NCBI RefSeq assembly: GCF_020400655.1
Contig: NZ_JAINRC010000017.1
Span: forward strand, 163,426 to 227,425
DNA from: Streptomyces spinosus
GTDB taxonomy: Bacteria; Actinomycetota; Actinomycetes; Streptomycetales; Streptomycetaceae
DNA: 64,000 bases
Reading direction: 5' to 3'
The translations under genes and the position numbers were made by a program. The notes under the pieces are model-generated. The model was not told the origin of the DNA. It saw only the letters and a list, made by a program, of their open reading frames with translations, and made no database searches. Position 1 is the stretch's first letter. Each line of letters opens with the position of its first letter. Below, piece after piece: positions 33,861 through 42,514 of this stretch.

Positions 33861-35132
33861 CTAGAAGAACGTACGGATGTAGTCGACGACCGTGCCGTCC
33901 GCCTCGGCCACCGGGATCAGCTGCCACTTGTCGAAGGACGTGCACGGGTGGGACAGGCCGAAGCCGATCCAGTCGCCGACCGCCAGATCCGCCTCCGGCT
34001 CCGTGCGCAGCCAGGTGTGCTGGTCGGAGAGCCCGGTCACGGTGATGCCGGTGGCCGGGCGCTCCTCGCCGTCGCGGCGTACCACCTGGGCGGCGGGCAG
34101 GTCGAGGTCGTAGGCCGCGTCGCGCTTGCCCGCGTCGGCGAAGGCCTGCTCGGGCGTCGGCCGGGAGACCACCTGCGCCCACAGCCGGAAGGCGGGCTCC
34201 AGGGCGCCCTCCTCGGGCACCCGGCCGAACGGGGTGAGCCTGCGGTAGTGCCCGTCGTCGTGCGAGACGTACGCGCCCGAGCGCAGCAACTTCAGCACGG
34301 GCCTGGACAGTTCGGGAATCCCGGCGAAGACGTCGGCGACGGCGTCGAACCAGGCGCTGCCGCCCGCGCTCACCACGATCTCCGCGGCCTCGTCGAACCG
34401 CCCGTCCTTGTCGAGGCCGGCGGCCAGCGCCACCAGCCGCCGCAGATACGCCCGCACGCGCTCCGGATCGGCCCCCGGCACCTCGCCCTCGTACCCCGCC
34501 ACGCCGACCAGGCGCAGGGTCGGTACGGCGGCGACGGCCGCGGCGACGGCCGCGCACTCCGCCTCCGTGCGCACGCCGGTCCGGGCCCCTTCGCCCGCGC
34601 CCAGCTCGATCACGACGTCCACCGGACGGGCCGTGCCGGCGAGGGCCGCGTCCATCAGCTCCACCCCGCGCACGGAGTCGACGTAACAGACGAACCGGAA
34701 CTCCGGGTCGGCGGCCAGCTCGCCGGCGATCCAGCGCAGGGCGGGCGCGCCCACCAGCTCGTTGGCGAGGAAGACCCGCTGGACGCCGAACGCGCGGGCC
34801 ACCCGCACCTGGTGCGGCACCGCGAGCGTGATCCCCCAGGCGCCGTGCTCGATCTGGCGGTGGAAGAGCTGCGGGGCCATGGAGGTCTTGCCGTGCGGGG
34901 CGAAGGCGAGACCGTGCCGGGCGGTGTACGCCTCCATCAGCGCGAGGTTGTGCTCCAGGCGCTCGGCGGACAGCGCGAGGACGGGGGTGGTGAAGCCGTC
35001 GCCGTCCCGGAAGAGGTTGCGGCGCTGGGCGGCCAGCTCGGCGACGGTCAGGCCGGCGGCGTCCGGGGGGAGCCCCTTGAAGCGGTGGTCGACGCGTTCC
35101 TCGGCCAGGCGGGTGAGCGCTTCGGTGCCCAT
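33861..35132 (-). CDS. Fold-III PLP dehydratase (D-serine/D-glucosaminate type)
   Basis: A 423-residue enzyme with an alanine-racemase-like PLP barrel (TPVLALSAERLEHNLALM and the PLP lysine in FAPHGKTSMAPQLF). A C-terminal D-serine-dehydratase-like domain follows. The late HPCTSFDKW matches the HxCxxxD zinc motif of eukaryotic-type D-serine dehydratases. Such enzymes remove water and ammonia from D-amino acids or from D-glucosaminate, leaving an enamine/imine. The ATG at 35132 is used; GGGGCTG lies upstream. It is first of a two-gene unit and divergent from the kinase operon, with a palindrome 16 bases upstream. Confidence 0.82.
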   Translation of the reverse strand: MGTEALTRLAEERVDHRFKGLPPDAAGLTVAELAAQRRNLFRDGDGFTTPVLALSAERLEHNLALMEAYTARHGLAFAPHGKTSMAPQLFHRQIEHGAWGITLAVPHQVRVARAFGVQRVFLANELVGAPALRWIAGELAADPEFRFVCYVDSVRGVELMDAALAGTARPVDVVIELGAGEGARTGVRTEAECAAVAAAVAAVPTLRLVGVAGYEGEVPGADPERVRAYLRRLVALAAGLDKDGRFDEAAEIVVSAGGSAWFDAVADVFAGIPELSRPVLKLLRSGAYVSHDDGHYRRLTPFGRVPEEGALEPAFRLWAQVVSRPTPEQAFADAGKRDAAYDLDLPAAQVVRRDGEERPATGITVTGLSDQHTWLRTEPEADLAVGDWIGFGLSHPCTSFDKWQLIPVAEADGTVVDYIRTFF

Positions 35133-35147
35133 GCAGCCCCTCTCAAG

Positions 35148-35166
35148 CGTTGCAAATAATGCAACG
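35148..35166. promoter_or_regulatory. Probable IclR operator between divergent arms
   Basis: CGTTGCA (35148-35154) and TGCAACG (35160-35166) are exact inverted repeats around AATAA. TTGCA-N5-TGCAA is the style of site bound by IclR regulators. It lies between the deaminase start (35132) and the kinase promoter (35171-35200), placed to control both arms. Confidence 0.6.
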
Positions 35167-35170
35167 ACCA

Positions 35171-35200
35171 TTGCGTGTTGTGCTTACAGGTGTCTAGCAT
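35171..35200 (+). promoter_or_regulatory. Promoter of the kinase-IclR-RidA operon
   Basis: TTGCGT (35171-35176), an 18-base spacer and TAGCAT (35195-35200) suggest transcription from about 35207. This makes a GTG start at 35175 impossible for the kinase. Confidence 0.45.
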
Positions 35201-35309
35201 CTCGCCGAACACCGGGTCAACGGATCCGCCGGCCGGGCGATCGACAGGAGTCATCATCAACGACGCTGCTTACGCCTCGGCCGTTGCGCACCCGCGGACT
35301 GTCCTGGAC

Positions 35310-36419
35310 GTGGACGTGGCGGCGCTCGGCGAGTCCATGGTCACCTTCCTGCCCAGCCGACCCGGCCGCCTCGCCGACGTCCCCTCCTTCGACCGGGCCA
35401 TCGGCGGCGCCGAGTCCAACGTCGCCTGCGCCCTGGCCGCGTTCGGGCACACGGCACGCTGGATCAGCCGCGTCGGCGCGGACGGCTTCGGCGACCACCT
35501 GCTGGAGCGGATCGCCGGGTACGGCGTCGACGTCACCGCCGTGCACCGCGACCCCGGCCGGCCCACGGGCGTCTACTTCCGCACCGCCGGCGACCGGGGA
35601 ACGGGCGCACATGAGGTGGCGTACTACCGGGCCGGCTCGGCGGCCTCGGCGATGTCCGTGACCAACGTGGACCTCACGGCGGCCCGCGCGGCCCGCGTCC
35701 TGCACCTGACCGGCATCACGGCCGCGCTGTCGCGGGAGTGCCGGGAACTGCTGCACGAGCTGACGGCCCCCCTCCCGGGGCGCCCGCTGGTGTCCTTCGA
35801 CGTGAACTACCGCCCGGGACTGTGGGGCGACGACGAGGACGCCCGGCTCCTGCTCGAACTGGCCCGGCGCGCGGACATCGTGTTCGTGGGCGCGGACGAG
35901 GCGGAGCAGGCATGGGGCGTCACGGGCGGCCCCGAGGCCGTCCGCAGGCTGCTGCCCGAGCCGGCGGCGCTGGTGGTGAAGCAAGGGGCGCAGGGTGCGA
36001 CGGCCTTCGCGCGTCCGCTCCCCGCGGGCGGTCGTGCCGCGCGGGCGGCGGACGTCCCGGACAAGGGCGGCGCCCCGTCGGCGCCGGGCCGCGCGGCCCG
36101 CCCCCGGCCCGGTGCCGCCCCGCCCGTCTTCGTGCCCGCCCTCGGCACAGCCGTCGTGGCGACCACCGGCGCCGGAGACGCCTTCGCCGCCGGTTTTCTC
36201 TCGGCGACCCTGCGGGGACTGACCGTCAGGGACCGGCTCCGCTACGGCCACCTCTTCGCCGCCGCCGCCCTCACCGCCCCCGGTGACCTGGCCGCGCCTC
36301 CCGCCCGCGGCCACGCCGACCGCCTCGCCGCCCTGGACGACGACGCATGGGGGAGACTTCGACTCGGCCCCGGCTGGACGCAAGCCGAGCAGGCCGAGGA
36401 GGAGGCGAACATCCCATGA
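35310..36419 (+). CDS. kdgK: PfkB sugar kinase, 2-keto-3-deoxygluconate kinase type
   Basis: A 369-residue kinase of the ribokinase family, closest in pattern to KDG kinases. It begins DVAALGESMVTFLPSRPG, then GGAESNVACALAAFGH (substrate glycines), YYRAGSAASAM, FDVNYRPGLW, and the catalytic anion hole TTGAGDAFAAGFL with the base Asp. The GTG at 35310 fits the family start; a site after AGGAG (35246-35250) would need a rare ATC start near 35256. Before the catalytic motif there is an Ala/Pro/Arg-rich insert of about 45 residues (residues 230-275). The gene overlaps the IclR gene by ATGA. Confidence 0.82.
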   Translation: MDVAALGESMVTFLPSRPGRLADVPSFDRAIGGAESNVACALAAFGHTARWISRVGADGFGDHLLERIAGYGVDVTAVHRDPGRPTGVYFRTAGDRGTGAHEVAYYRAGSAASAMSVTNVDLTAARAARVLHLTGITAALSRECRELLHELTAPLPGRPLVSFDVNYRPGLWGDDEDARLLLELARRADIVFVGADEAEQAWGVTGGPEAVRRLLPEPAALVVKQGAQGATAFARPLPAGGRAARAADVPDKGGAPSAPGRAARPRPGAAPPVFVPALGTAVVATTGAGDAFAAGFLSATLRGLTVRDRLRYGHLFAAAALTAPGDLAAPPARGHADRLAALDDDAWGRLRLGPGWTQAEQAEEEANIP

Positions 36420-37180
36420 GTCAGACCGTCGACCGCGCCCTGAGCATCCTGCCGCTGCTCGCCGAGGGCCCCGCCGACCTCGGCCAGGTGGCCGACCGCC
36501 TCGGCGTGCACAAGTCCACGGCCCTCCGCCTCCTGCGCACCCTGCACGAACACGGCCTGGTCTACCGCCAGTCCGACCAGCGGTACCGCCTCGGCGCCCG
36601 CCTCTTCGCCCTCGCGCAGGAGGCGATGGAGAACCTCGACATCCGCGAGATCGCCCACCCCCACCTCGTACGGCTGAACGAACAGTGCGGCCACACCGTG
36701 CACCTCGCCGTCTACGAGGAGAACGAGGTGCTGTACATCGACAAGGTCGACAGCCGCTACCCGGTCCGCATGTACTCGCGGATCGGCAAGCCCGTCGCCA
36801 TCACCGTCGCCGCCGTCGCCAAGCTGCTCCTCGCCGACCTGCCCGAAGCCGAGCGCCGCGCCCTCGCCGAGCGGCTCGACTACCCCCTGTACACGGCCCG
36901 TTCGACCCCCCACGCCGAGGCCTTCCTGAAGGAGCTGGCCACGGTGCGCGAACAGGGCTGGGCCACCGACCTCGGTGGCCACGAGGAGTCCATCAACTGC
37001 GTCGCCGCCCCCATCCGCGGCGCCGACGGCCGGGTGGTCGCCGCCATGTCGGTCTCCGCGCCGAACGTGGTCGTCACCGCCGAGGAACTCCTCACCCTGC
37101 TCCCGCTGGTGCGCCGTACGGCGGACGCCATCAGCGGCGAGTACTCCGGACGCACCCCAGTGAAGGACCGCACCGCATGA
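36416..37180 (+). CDS. IclR-family transcriptional regulator
   Basis: A 254-residue IclR regulator. The winged helix-turn-helix is residues 1-65 (TVDRALSILPLLAEGPADLG, QVADRLGVHKSTALRLLRTL, HEHGLVYRQ). The effector domain follows with HTVHLAVYEENEVLYIDKV and GGHEESINCVAAPIRGADG. It overlaps the kinase gene upstream and the RidA gene downstream, both by ATGA. It probably controls the divergent deacylase/deaminase arm and its own operon through the 35148-35166 palindrome, with a pathway sugar acid as effector. Confidence 0.92.
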   Translation: MSQTVDRALSILPLLAEGPADLGQVADRLGVHKSTALRLLRTLHEHGLVYRQSDQRYRLGARLFALAQEAMENLDIREIAHPHLVRLNEQCGHTVHLAVYEENEVLYIDKVDSRYPVRMYSRIGKPVAITVAAVAKLLLADLPEAERRALAERLDYPLYTARSTPHAEAFLKELATVREQGWATDLGGHEESINCVAAPIRGADGRVVAAMSVSAPNVVVTAEELLTLLPLVRRTADAISGEYSGRTPVKDRTA

Positions 37181-37587
37181 CCGACAAGATCGCCCTCACC
37201 CCGAAGACCCACACCACCCCGCCCGCGAAGTTCTCGCACGGCGTGCGCAAGGGCAACATCCTCCAGGTCGCCGGCCAGGTCGGCTTCCTGCCCGCCGAGG
37301 AGGGCAAGCCCCCGACGCCCGCCGGTCCCTCGCTGCGCGAGCAGACCCTGCAGACCCTCGCCAACGTCAAGGCGATCCTGGAGGAGGGCGGCGCCGGCTG
37401 GGACGACGTGATGATGATCCGCGTCTACCTCACCGACGTGGACCACTTCGCCGAGATGAACGAGATCTACAACGCCTACTTCGAGGAGCAGGGCCTCACC
37501 CAGCCGCCCGCCGCCCGCACGACCGTCTACGTCGGTCTGCCGGCCGGCCTCCTCATCGAGATCGACGCCCTCGCCGTCCTCGGCTGA
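37177..37587 (+). CDS. RidA-family imine/enamine deaminase
   Basis: A 136-residue RidA/YjgF protein that hydrolyses reactive enamines and imines to ketones. Conserved parts are FSHGVRKGNILQVAGQVGFLP, EQTLQTLANVKAILEEGGAGW, MIRVYLTD and the arginine of PPAARTTVYVGLP, which binds the substrate carboxylate. Its coupling to an operon facing a PLP dehydratase suggests it finishes that enzyme's reaction, releasing the keto acid and ammonia. Confidence 0.93.
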   Translation: MTDKIALTPKTHTTPPAKFSHGVRKGNILQVAGQVGFLPAEEGKPPTPAGPSLREQTLQTLANVKAILEEGGAGWDDVMMIRVYLTDVDHFAEMNEIYNAYFEEQGLTQPPAARTTVYVGLPAGLLIEIDALAVLG

Positions 37588-37715
37588 CGCCACCTCACCA
37601 CCCCCCGCACCTGACGCACCTCCCGCACGTCCTGTACGGCACGGCACCCCATGGGGCGCCGTGCCGCGCTCCCCCCTGCCCGAAAGCAGTATGCATTTAC
37701 GTAGAGGACCCCCGT

Positions 37716-39200
37716 ATGTCCTATCCGCTCGCCGCCCCCGCCCCCGCTCCCGCCGCACCACCCCACACCGGAGGCCTGCTCCTCCTCGTCGACGGCACGG
37801 CCGGACTGCTCACGGTCGCCGCCGTGGGCATCGCCCTGCTCCTCTTCCTGATCATCAAGGTCAGGCTCCAGCCGTTCGTCGCCCTGCTCGCCGTCTCCAT
37901 AGCCGTCGGCCTGCTGGCCGGCCTGTCGGTCACCGAACTCTTCGGCACGGTCCAGCGCTCGGACGCGGTGTCCACCATCGAGTCCGGCATGGGCGGCATC
38001 CTCGGCCACGTCGCGATCATCATCGGCCTCGGCACCATGCTCGGCGCCGTCCTGGAGGTCAGCGGCGGCGCGGAGGTACTGGCCTCACGCCTGCTCGCCC
38101 TGTTCGGCGAGCGCCGGGCCCCCCTCGCCATGGGACTGACCGGCCTGATCTTCGGTATCCCGGTCTTCTTCGACGTCGGCATCTTCGTCCTCGCGCCGAT
38201 CGTCTACGCCGCCGCCAAGCGAAGCGGCAGGTCCATCCTCCTGTACTGCCTGCCCCTGCTGGCCGGCCTGTCGATGACCCACGCCTTCCTGCCCCCGCAC
38301 CCGGGCCCGGTGGCCGCCGCCGGACTGCTCCACGTCGACCTCGGCTGGGTCATCCTCATGGGCGTCGTCTGCGGCATCCCCGCCGTGCTGGCCGCCTGGG
38401 CGTACTCCGCGTGGATCGGCCACCGCCTCTTCGTCGCCGTACCGCAGGACATGGTGGAGGCGGCGGCGGAGGCGAAGCAGGCCGTCCTCCAGGAGCAGCG
38501 CGCCTCGGGCGCCGAACCGCGCGAGGAGCCGGTGCCGCTGGGCACGGTCCTCGCCATCATCGGTACGCCGCTGGTCCTGATCCTCGCCGCCACCTTCTCC
38601 TCGATCGCCTTCGACCCCTCCACCGGCCGCTCCGTCGTCGAGTTCTTCGGCCACCCCTTCGTCGCCCTGACGATCGCCCTCCTCCTCGCCTACTACCTGC
38701 TCGGCCTCCGCCGCGGCTGGTCGCGCAAGTCCCTGGAGACGGTGTCGACGGCGTCCCTGAAGCCGATCGGCAACATCCTGCTGGTCGTCGGCGCGGGCGG
38801 CGTCTTCGGTGCCGTACTGAAGGCGAGCGGGGTGGCGCAGGCGCTGTCGGACACGTTCCACGACGTGGGCCTGCCCGTGATCGTGCTGTCCTACCTGATC
38901 TCGCTCGTGCTGCGGGTCGCCCAGGGGTCGGCGACGGTCGCGATCGTCACGACGGCGGGCATCGTGGCGCCCCTGCTGTCCGAGGGCCACCACTCCCAGG
39001 CCTTCGTCGCCCTCGTCATCATGGCCGTCTCGGCGGGCTCCATCTTCGCCTCGCACGTCAACGACGGCGGATTCTGGATGGTGGCCAAGTACTTCGGCAT
39101 CAGCGAACGCGACACGCTGCGCACCTGGACGGTCCTGGAATCGGTGCTGTCACTGGCGGGGTTCGCGGTGGCGGCGGTGGTCAGCGTGTTCGTGAGCTGA
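37716..39200 (+). CDS. GntP-family sugar acid/D-serine permease
   Basis: A 494-residue proton symporter with about twelve membrane helices. GntP hallmarks are GMGGILGHVAIIIGLGTMLG, GLIFGIPVFFDVGIFVLAP, THAFLPPHPGPVAAA and ASHVNDGGFWMVAKYFG. The family carries gluconate, other sugar acids, and D-serine (DsdX). It follows the RidA gene by 128 bases on the same strand. With the kinase and deacylase it is the likely uptake system for the acid handled by this cluster. The start ATG at 37716 has AGAGGA upstream. Confidence 0.92.
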   Translation: MSYPLAAPAPAPAAPPHTGGLLLLVDGTAGLLTVAAVGIALLLFLIIKVRLQPFVALLAVSIAVGLLAGLSVTELFGTVQRSDAVSTIESGMGGILGHVAIIIGLGTMLGAVLEVSGGAEVLASRLLALFGERRAPLAMGLTGLIFGIPVFFDVGIFVLAPIVYAAAKRSGRSILLYCLPLLAGLSMTHAFLPPHPGPVAAAGLLHVDLGWVILMGVVCGIPAVLAAWAYSAWIGHRLFVAVPQDMVEAAAEAKQAVLQEQRASGAEPREEPVPLGTVLAIIGTPLVLILAATFSSIAFDPSTGRSVVEFFGHPFVALTIALLLAYYLLGLRRGWSRKSLETVSTASLKPIGNILLVVGAGGVFGAVLKASGVAQALSDTFHDVGLPVIVLSYLISLVLRVAQGSATVAIVTTAGIVAPLLSEGHHSQAFVALVIMAVSAGSIFASHVNDGGFWMVAKYFGISERDTLRTWTVLESVLSLAGFAVAAVVSVFVS

Positions 39201-39237
39201 CTGGTTCCGGCACAGGAAAGTCGTCCATACTGCCGCC

Positions 39238-39873
39238 GTGGAGCAGCGCATAGGATCGAGCAGCGAGCCGACCGAGGCAGCGGAGCCGTTGAAGGCGGAG
39301 CCTTCGAAGACCGGGCCGTCGAAGGCCGAACCCGTCAAGGCCGAGCCCGTGTTGGGCGCCGGTTTCGACCCGGCCTTCGTCCCGGGGATCACGGGTCCGG
39401 CGCCGACGGACGCGGTGACGAAGTCACCGGAGCCGGCGTCCGGGGCCGCACCGGTGGAGGACTCGGTACGGCCGCCGGCCTCCGGCCCGGTGTCCTCGGA
39501 CCCGGTGTCCTCCGAACCGGCGTCCCCCGAACGGGTGGACGCCGTCGGCGGTGCGGACGCCGGGACCGTCGCCGACGTGGAGGACGAGGCCGACGGCCCG
39601 GTCTTCGAGGCGTCCGACCGCCGGGCGCGGATAGTGGCCGACCGCAGGGGCGTCCGTCTCAGCCTGGACGAGGAGGCCTGCGAGTTCCGCTGGGACGAGA
39701 TCGCGGCGGTGGAGACGGAGTCGCCCCGCTTCGGCAAGCGCTTCACGATCACCGTGCACACCCCTGACCGCCGCTGGTACCCGATCGAGATCGAGGCGGC
39801 GGCCAGGGCGCGCTTCAAGGAGTGGGACGAGCAGCTGGACGCGGTGCTCGACGCCTACTTCGAGGAGGCGTGA
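39238..39873 (+). CDS. Conserved protein with disordered KAEP-rich N-terminus
   Basis: A 211-residue protein. Residues 1-110 are low-complexity Pro/Glu/Ala/Ser with repeated (K)AEP units. Residues 118-211 form a compact alpha/beta domain (ASDRRARIVADRRGVRLSLDE, FTITVHTPDRRWYPIEIE). This domain resembles small actinobacterial beta-sheet domains related to the PH fold, though I cannot name the family. The GTG at 39238 lies seven bases after CATACT, so a leaderless message is possible. Confidence 0.7.
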   Translation: MEQRIGSSSEPTEAAEPLKAEPSKTGPSKAEPVKAEPVLGAGFDPAFVPGITGPAPTDAVTKSPEPASGAAPVEDSVRPPASGPVSSDPVSSEPASPERVDAVGGADAGTVADVEDEADGPVFEASDRRARIVADRRGVRLSLDEEACEFRWDEIAAVETESPRFGKRFTITVHTPDRRWYPIEIEAAARARFKEWDEQLDAVLDAYFEEA

Positions 39874-39874
39874 C

Positions 39875-41221
39875 CTAACCGCAGTACTGGGCGGCCTTAC
39901 CGATCGACCGGTACATGCAGTCGGCGTTCTCCAGCAGCTGCAGCACGGCGTCCCTGTTCCGGGAGGTCTCCCGCTCGATGACCTCGTCGGGCGGGTAGAA
40001 CCCGCCTCCCGAACTGGACGTCGGATACATCTCGAAGGTGTAGTCGAAGATCCTGTGCACGCCCCAGAGGTAGTCGTCGATGGACCCGTCGGTGATGTAC
40101 AGGTCGCTGGACTGCTCCGCCGTGTACCCGTTGCTGGCGGCCATCTTCTGCCCCACGGCCTTGAACGCGGCGGCGTCGTCCGCGGTCATGCCGGTGGCGG
40201 TGTCCGCGTAGGTGTACCCGAACGGCCACAGCACCAGTTCGCTGTACGTGTGGAAGTCGATGCCGGCCTTGATCTGCTGCTTGCCGCCGACGACCCGGCC
40301 GCGCACGAAGTCGGCGACGACCTTCACCTCGGGGGCGGACTCGGCGGCGGGCCCGCGGTAGGTCTCGGAGGAAGCCGACCCCGACGACCCGCCGCAGCAG
40401 CCCCACTTGTAGTTCCAGTTCCGGTTCAGGTCCGTGCCGACGTACGAGGAACCGGAGTTGGGCTGCCGGTTCTTCCGCCACGACCGGTACGACCCGCTGG
40501 CGATGTCGTACTCGCCGCCGTCCGGGTTCAGGTCGGGGATGATCCAGATCTCCCGGCTGTTGACGATGTTCGTGATCCGGGAGTCGGACCCGTACCCCGC
40601 GCCGAGTTCGCGCAGCAGGTACAGCGCCATCTCCACGGTCAGGTGCTCCCGCGCGTGCTGGTGGGCGGTGAACAGGACTTCCGGCTCGTCCTCGTCGGTG
40701 CCGACGTTGTCGCTGACCTTGATGGCGACGATGTCCCGCCCCTGGTACGACTTGCCGATCACCCGCTTGCTCATGATGCCCGGGTAGGCGGCGAGCCGCT
40801 GGTCGATCTCGGCGTTCATCTCGGCGTAGTTGTGGTACTTCGCGTCGGCGCCGGGGAAGTCGTAGAGCCGCGCCCCGGACCGCCGCGGCGCGCTTCCCGA
40901 CGGCTGCACGTCGTACCCGAGCCGCCGGAGCTTCCGGATCTGCTCGGCCCGCCCGGACACGACGACGGTCTCCTCGTCGGCCTCGTCGACGGTGACACCG
41001 GTCGCCTGGATGGCCGTACGGGTCACGGGCGTCGTGCTCTGGTGGATCTCGTACTGCCGGATGCCGTCACCGGTGGGCTCGACCTTACGGACACCGTCGG
41101 CGCGGGCGGCCTGCCCGACGGTGGCCGATACCGGTGCGGCGAGCGCGAGGGCCAGCAGCGCACCGAGAGCGGCGGTACGTCTGCCGCCACGCGCGCCGGA
41201 GCCGCGGATGCGAAGTCGCAT
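39875..41221 (-). CDS. Secreted M14 zinc carboxypeptidase
   Basis: A 448-residue extracellular metallocarboxypeptidase of the M14 family (carboxypeptidase T/SG type). An Arg-rich signal peptide (residues 1-40) leads to a propeptide (about 41-120). The catalytic domain has zinc ligands in FTAHQHAREHLTVEM (His, Glu) and IDFHTYSELVLWPFGY (His). Substrate residues are in GTDLNRNWNYKWG, and the catalytic Glu is in FDYTFEMYP. CCGG and CMYRSIGKAAQYCG suggest disulfides. It is a single unit. Confidence 0.93.
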   Translation of the reverse strand: MRLRIRGSGARGGRRTAALGALLALALAAPVSATVGQAARADGVRKVEPTGDGIRQYEIHQSTTPVTRTAIQATGVTVDEADEETVVVSGRAEQIRKLRRLGYDVQPSGSAPRRSGARLYDFPGADAKYHNYAEMNAEIDQRLAAYPGIMSKRVIGKSYQGRDIVAIKVSDNVGTDEDEPEVLFTAHQHAREHLTVEMALYLLRELGAGYGSDSRITNIVNSREIWIIPDLNPDGGEYDIASGSYRSWRKNRQPNSGSSYVGTDLNRNWNYKWGCCGGSSGSASSETYRGPAAESAPEVKVVADFVRGRVVGGKQQIKAGIDFHTYSELVLWPFGYTYADTATGMTADDAAAFKAVGQKMAASNGYTAEQSSDLYITDGSIDDYLWGVHRIFDYTFEMYPTSSSGGGFYPPDEVIERETSRNRDAVLQLLENADCMYRSIGKAAQYCG

Positions 41222-41411
41222 GAACTCTCCTTGTGGGGTGGAGGTGAGGTGTTCCCGTGCGACGTGCGGACGCGAACCGACGGGGGCCTTCGGTCGGGCT
41301 CCCTGTGAGTTCGCTGTGCGGGTCGGCGCTCATGGTGCGGGGTTGGCATGATCAGGTCAAGCCTGGGGAGAGGGAACGACCGGAAACGGCGGGGCGATCC
41401 CGAGGTGCCGC

Positions 41412-41609
41412 TCAGCCCGCGGAGGGCGACGCCTTCAGGGCTTCGAGGAAGGCGGCGAAGGCGGGGGCGGGGAAGGTGAGGGCGGCTCGGGTGGGGGCCT
41501 TGGAGTCGCGGATGGATATGCGGGTGCGACGGTTGAAGACCTCTACACAGGCATCCCCCTGGCCACCTCCGGAGAAGGACGACTTCTGCCAGGTGCCAGG
41601 GGTCAGCAT
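41412..41609 (-). CDS. DUF397 protein
   Basis: A 65-residue protein with the DUF397 signature: WQKSSFSGGGQGDACVEV, then ISIRDSKAP and FAAFLEALK. DUF397 genes almost always follow an XRE regulator with a DUF5753 domain, as here, two bases after its stop. The ATG at 41609 has GGAG eight bases upstream. In related systems the small protein binds the regulator like an antitoxin-style partner. Confidence 0.92.
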   Translation of the reverse strand: MLTPGTWQKSSFSGGGQGDACVEVFNRRTRISIRDSKAPTRAALTFPAPAFAAFLEALKASPSAG

Positions 41610-41611
41610 GC

Positions 41612-42463
41612 TCACAGCTCCTTCGTCAGCCTGTGGATGAAGTCACGCGACCGGCGGGGGTCGAGTGACGCCGCCTCTACCCTACGGAAGAGCGTTCGGT
41701 AGCGACTGAGCTGAGCTTCGGCGTCGATGAAAACAGGTCCGCCGGGGCCGTCGCGGACGACCGTGTCCAGCCTGGGCACGGCGCCACCCGCGTACACCAT
41801 GGCGCTGCCGGCTCCGCCGAAGTCGTCCAGGTCGAAGGGGATGACGCGTACCGTCACGTGGTCGGCCTCGGAGAGTTCCAGTACGCGGACGAGCTGAGCC
41901 CGCGCAGCGCTGCGGTCTCCCACCCTGATGCGCAGCGCCGCCTCGTGGACCAACGCCTCGTACGGGACCGGATCCGGGCGCTCGATGATGACCCTGCGCT
42001 TCATCCGGTGGTCCACCCAGCGCTCCACGTCGCTCTCCGGGAACTCCGGGTTCACGTAGGCGAAGAGCGCGCGGGCGTACTCCGGCGTCTGGAGGAGGCC
42101 CGGGACGTGGAGGAACTCCACGTCCCAGCGGTAGTTCGCATGGTGTTCCAACTCGGGCAGGTCCATGAACGGTGTCGGTAGCAGGCCCCGGTACTCCTCC
42201 CACCAGCCGCGTGTCCTGTCGGTGGCCATCGCGACCAAGGCGTCGATCAGTGCGGTGTCCGTACAGGAGTACTGAGCCGCGAGCCGCCGTACCCGCTCCT
42301 CGCTCACACCGGCGGTACCGGCCTCGATCTGGCTCATCTGGGCCGCGTCCGTTCCGAGCAGTGCGGCTGCTTCGCGCCCCTTGAGTCCCGCCGCTTCACG
42401 CAGTTTCCGCAGCTCGGCGCCGAGACGCTCCTGCCGTGCGGTGGGCTGCTGCCTGCGCGGCAT
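41612..42463 (-). CDS. XRE-family regulator with DUF5753 domain
   Basis: A 283-residue regulator: a helix-turn-helix at residues 13-70 (LGAELRKLREAAGLKGREAA, LLGTDAAQMSQIEAGTAGVS) and the DUF5753 domain at about 95-270 (FLHVPGLLQTPEYARALF, YEALVHEAALRIRVG, VRVIPFDLDDFGGAGS). The ATG at 42463 has GGGAGGA upstream. It pairs with the DUF397 gene and faces an anti-sigma-like HATPase gene, a trio repeated many times in streptomycete genomes and linked to development. Confidence 0.92.
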   Translation of the reverse strand: MPRRQQPTARQERLGAELRKLREAAGLKGREAAALLGTDAAQMSQIEAGTAGVSEERVRRLAAQYSCTDTALIDALVAMATDRTRGWWEEYRGLLPTPFMDLPELEHHANYRWDVEFLHVPGLLQTPEYARALFAYVNPEFPESDVERWVDHRMKRRVIIERPDPVPYEALVHEAALRIRVGDRSAARAQLVRVLELSEADHVTVRVIPFDLDDFGGAGSAMVYAGGAVPRLDTVVRDGPGGPVFIDAEAQLSRYRTLFRRVEAASLDPRRSRDFIHRLTKEL

Positions 42464-42514
42464 GGCTTCCTCCCTCGCCACAAGTGCCCTGAGGCAGTGC
42501 CTCGTTCGAGGGGT

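Noticed and set aside
35175..35309. Upstream start for the kinase (GTG at 35175)
   Set aside because: It lies on the -35 region of the probable promoter and adds residues without family similarity.
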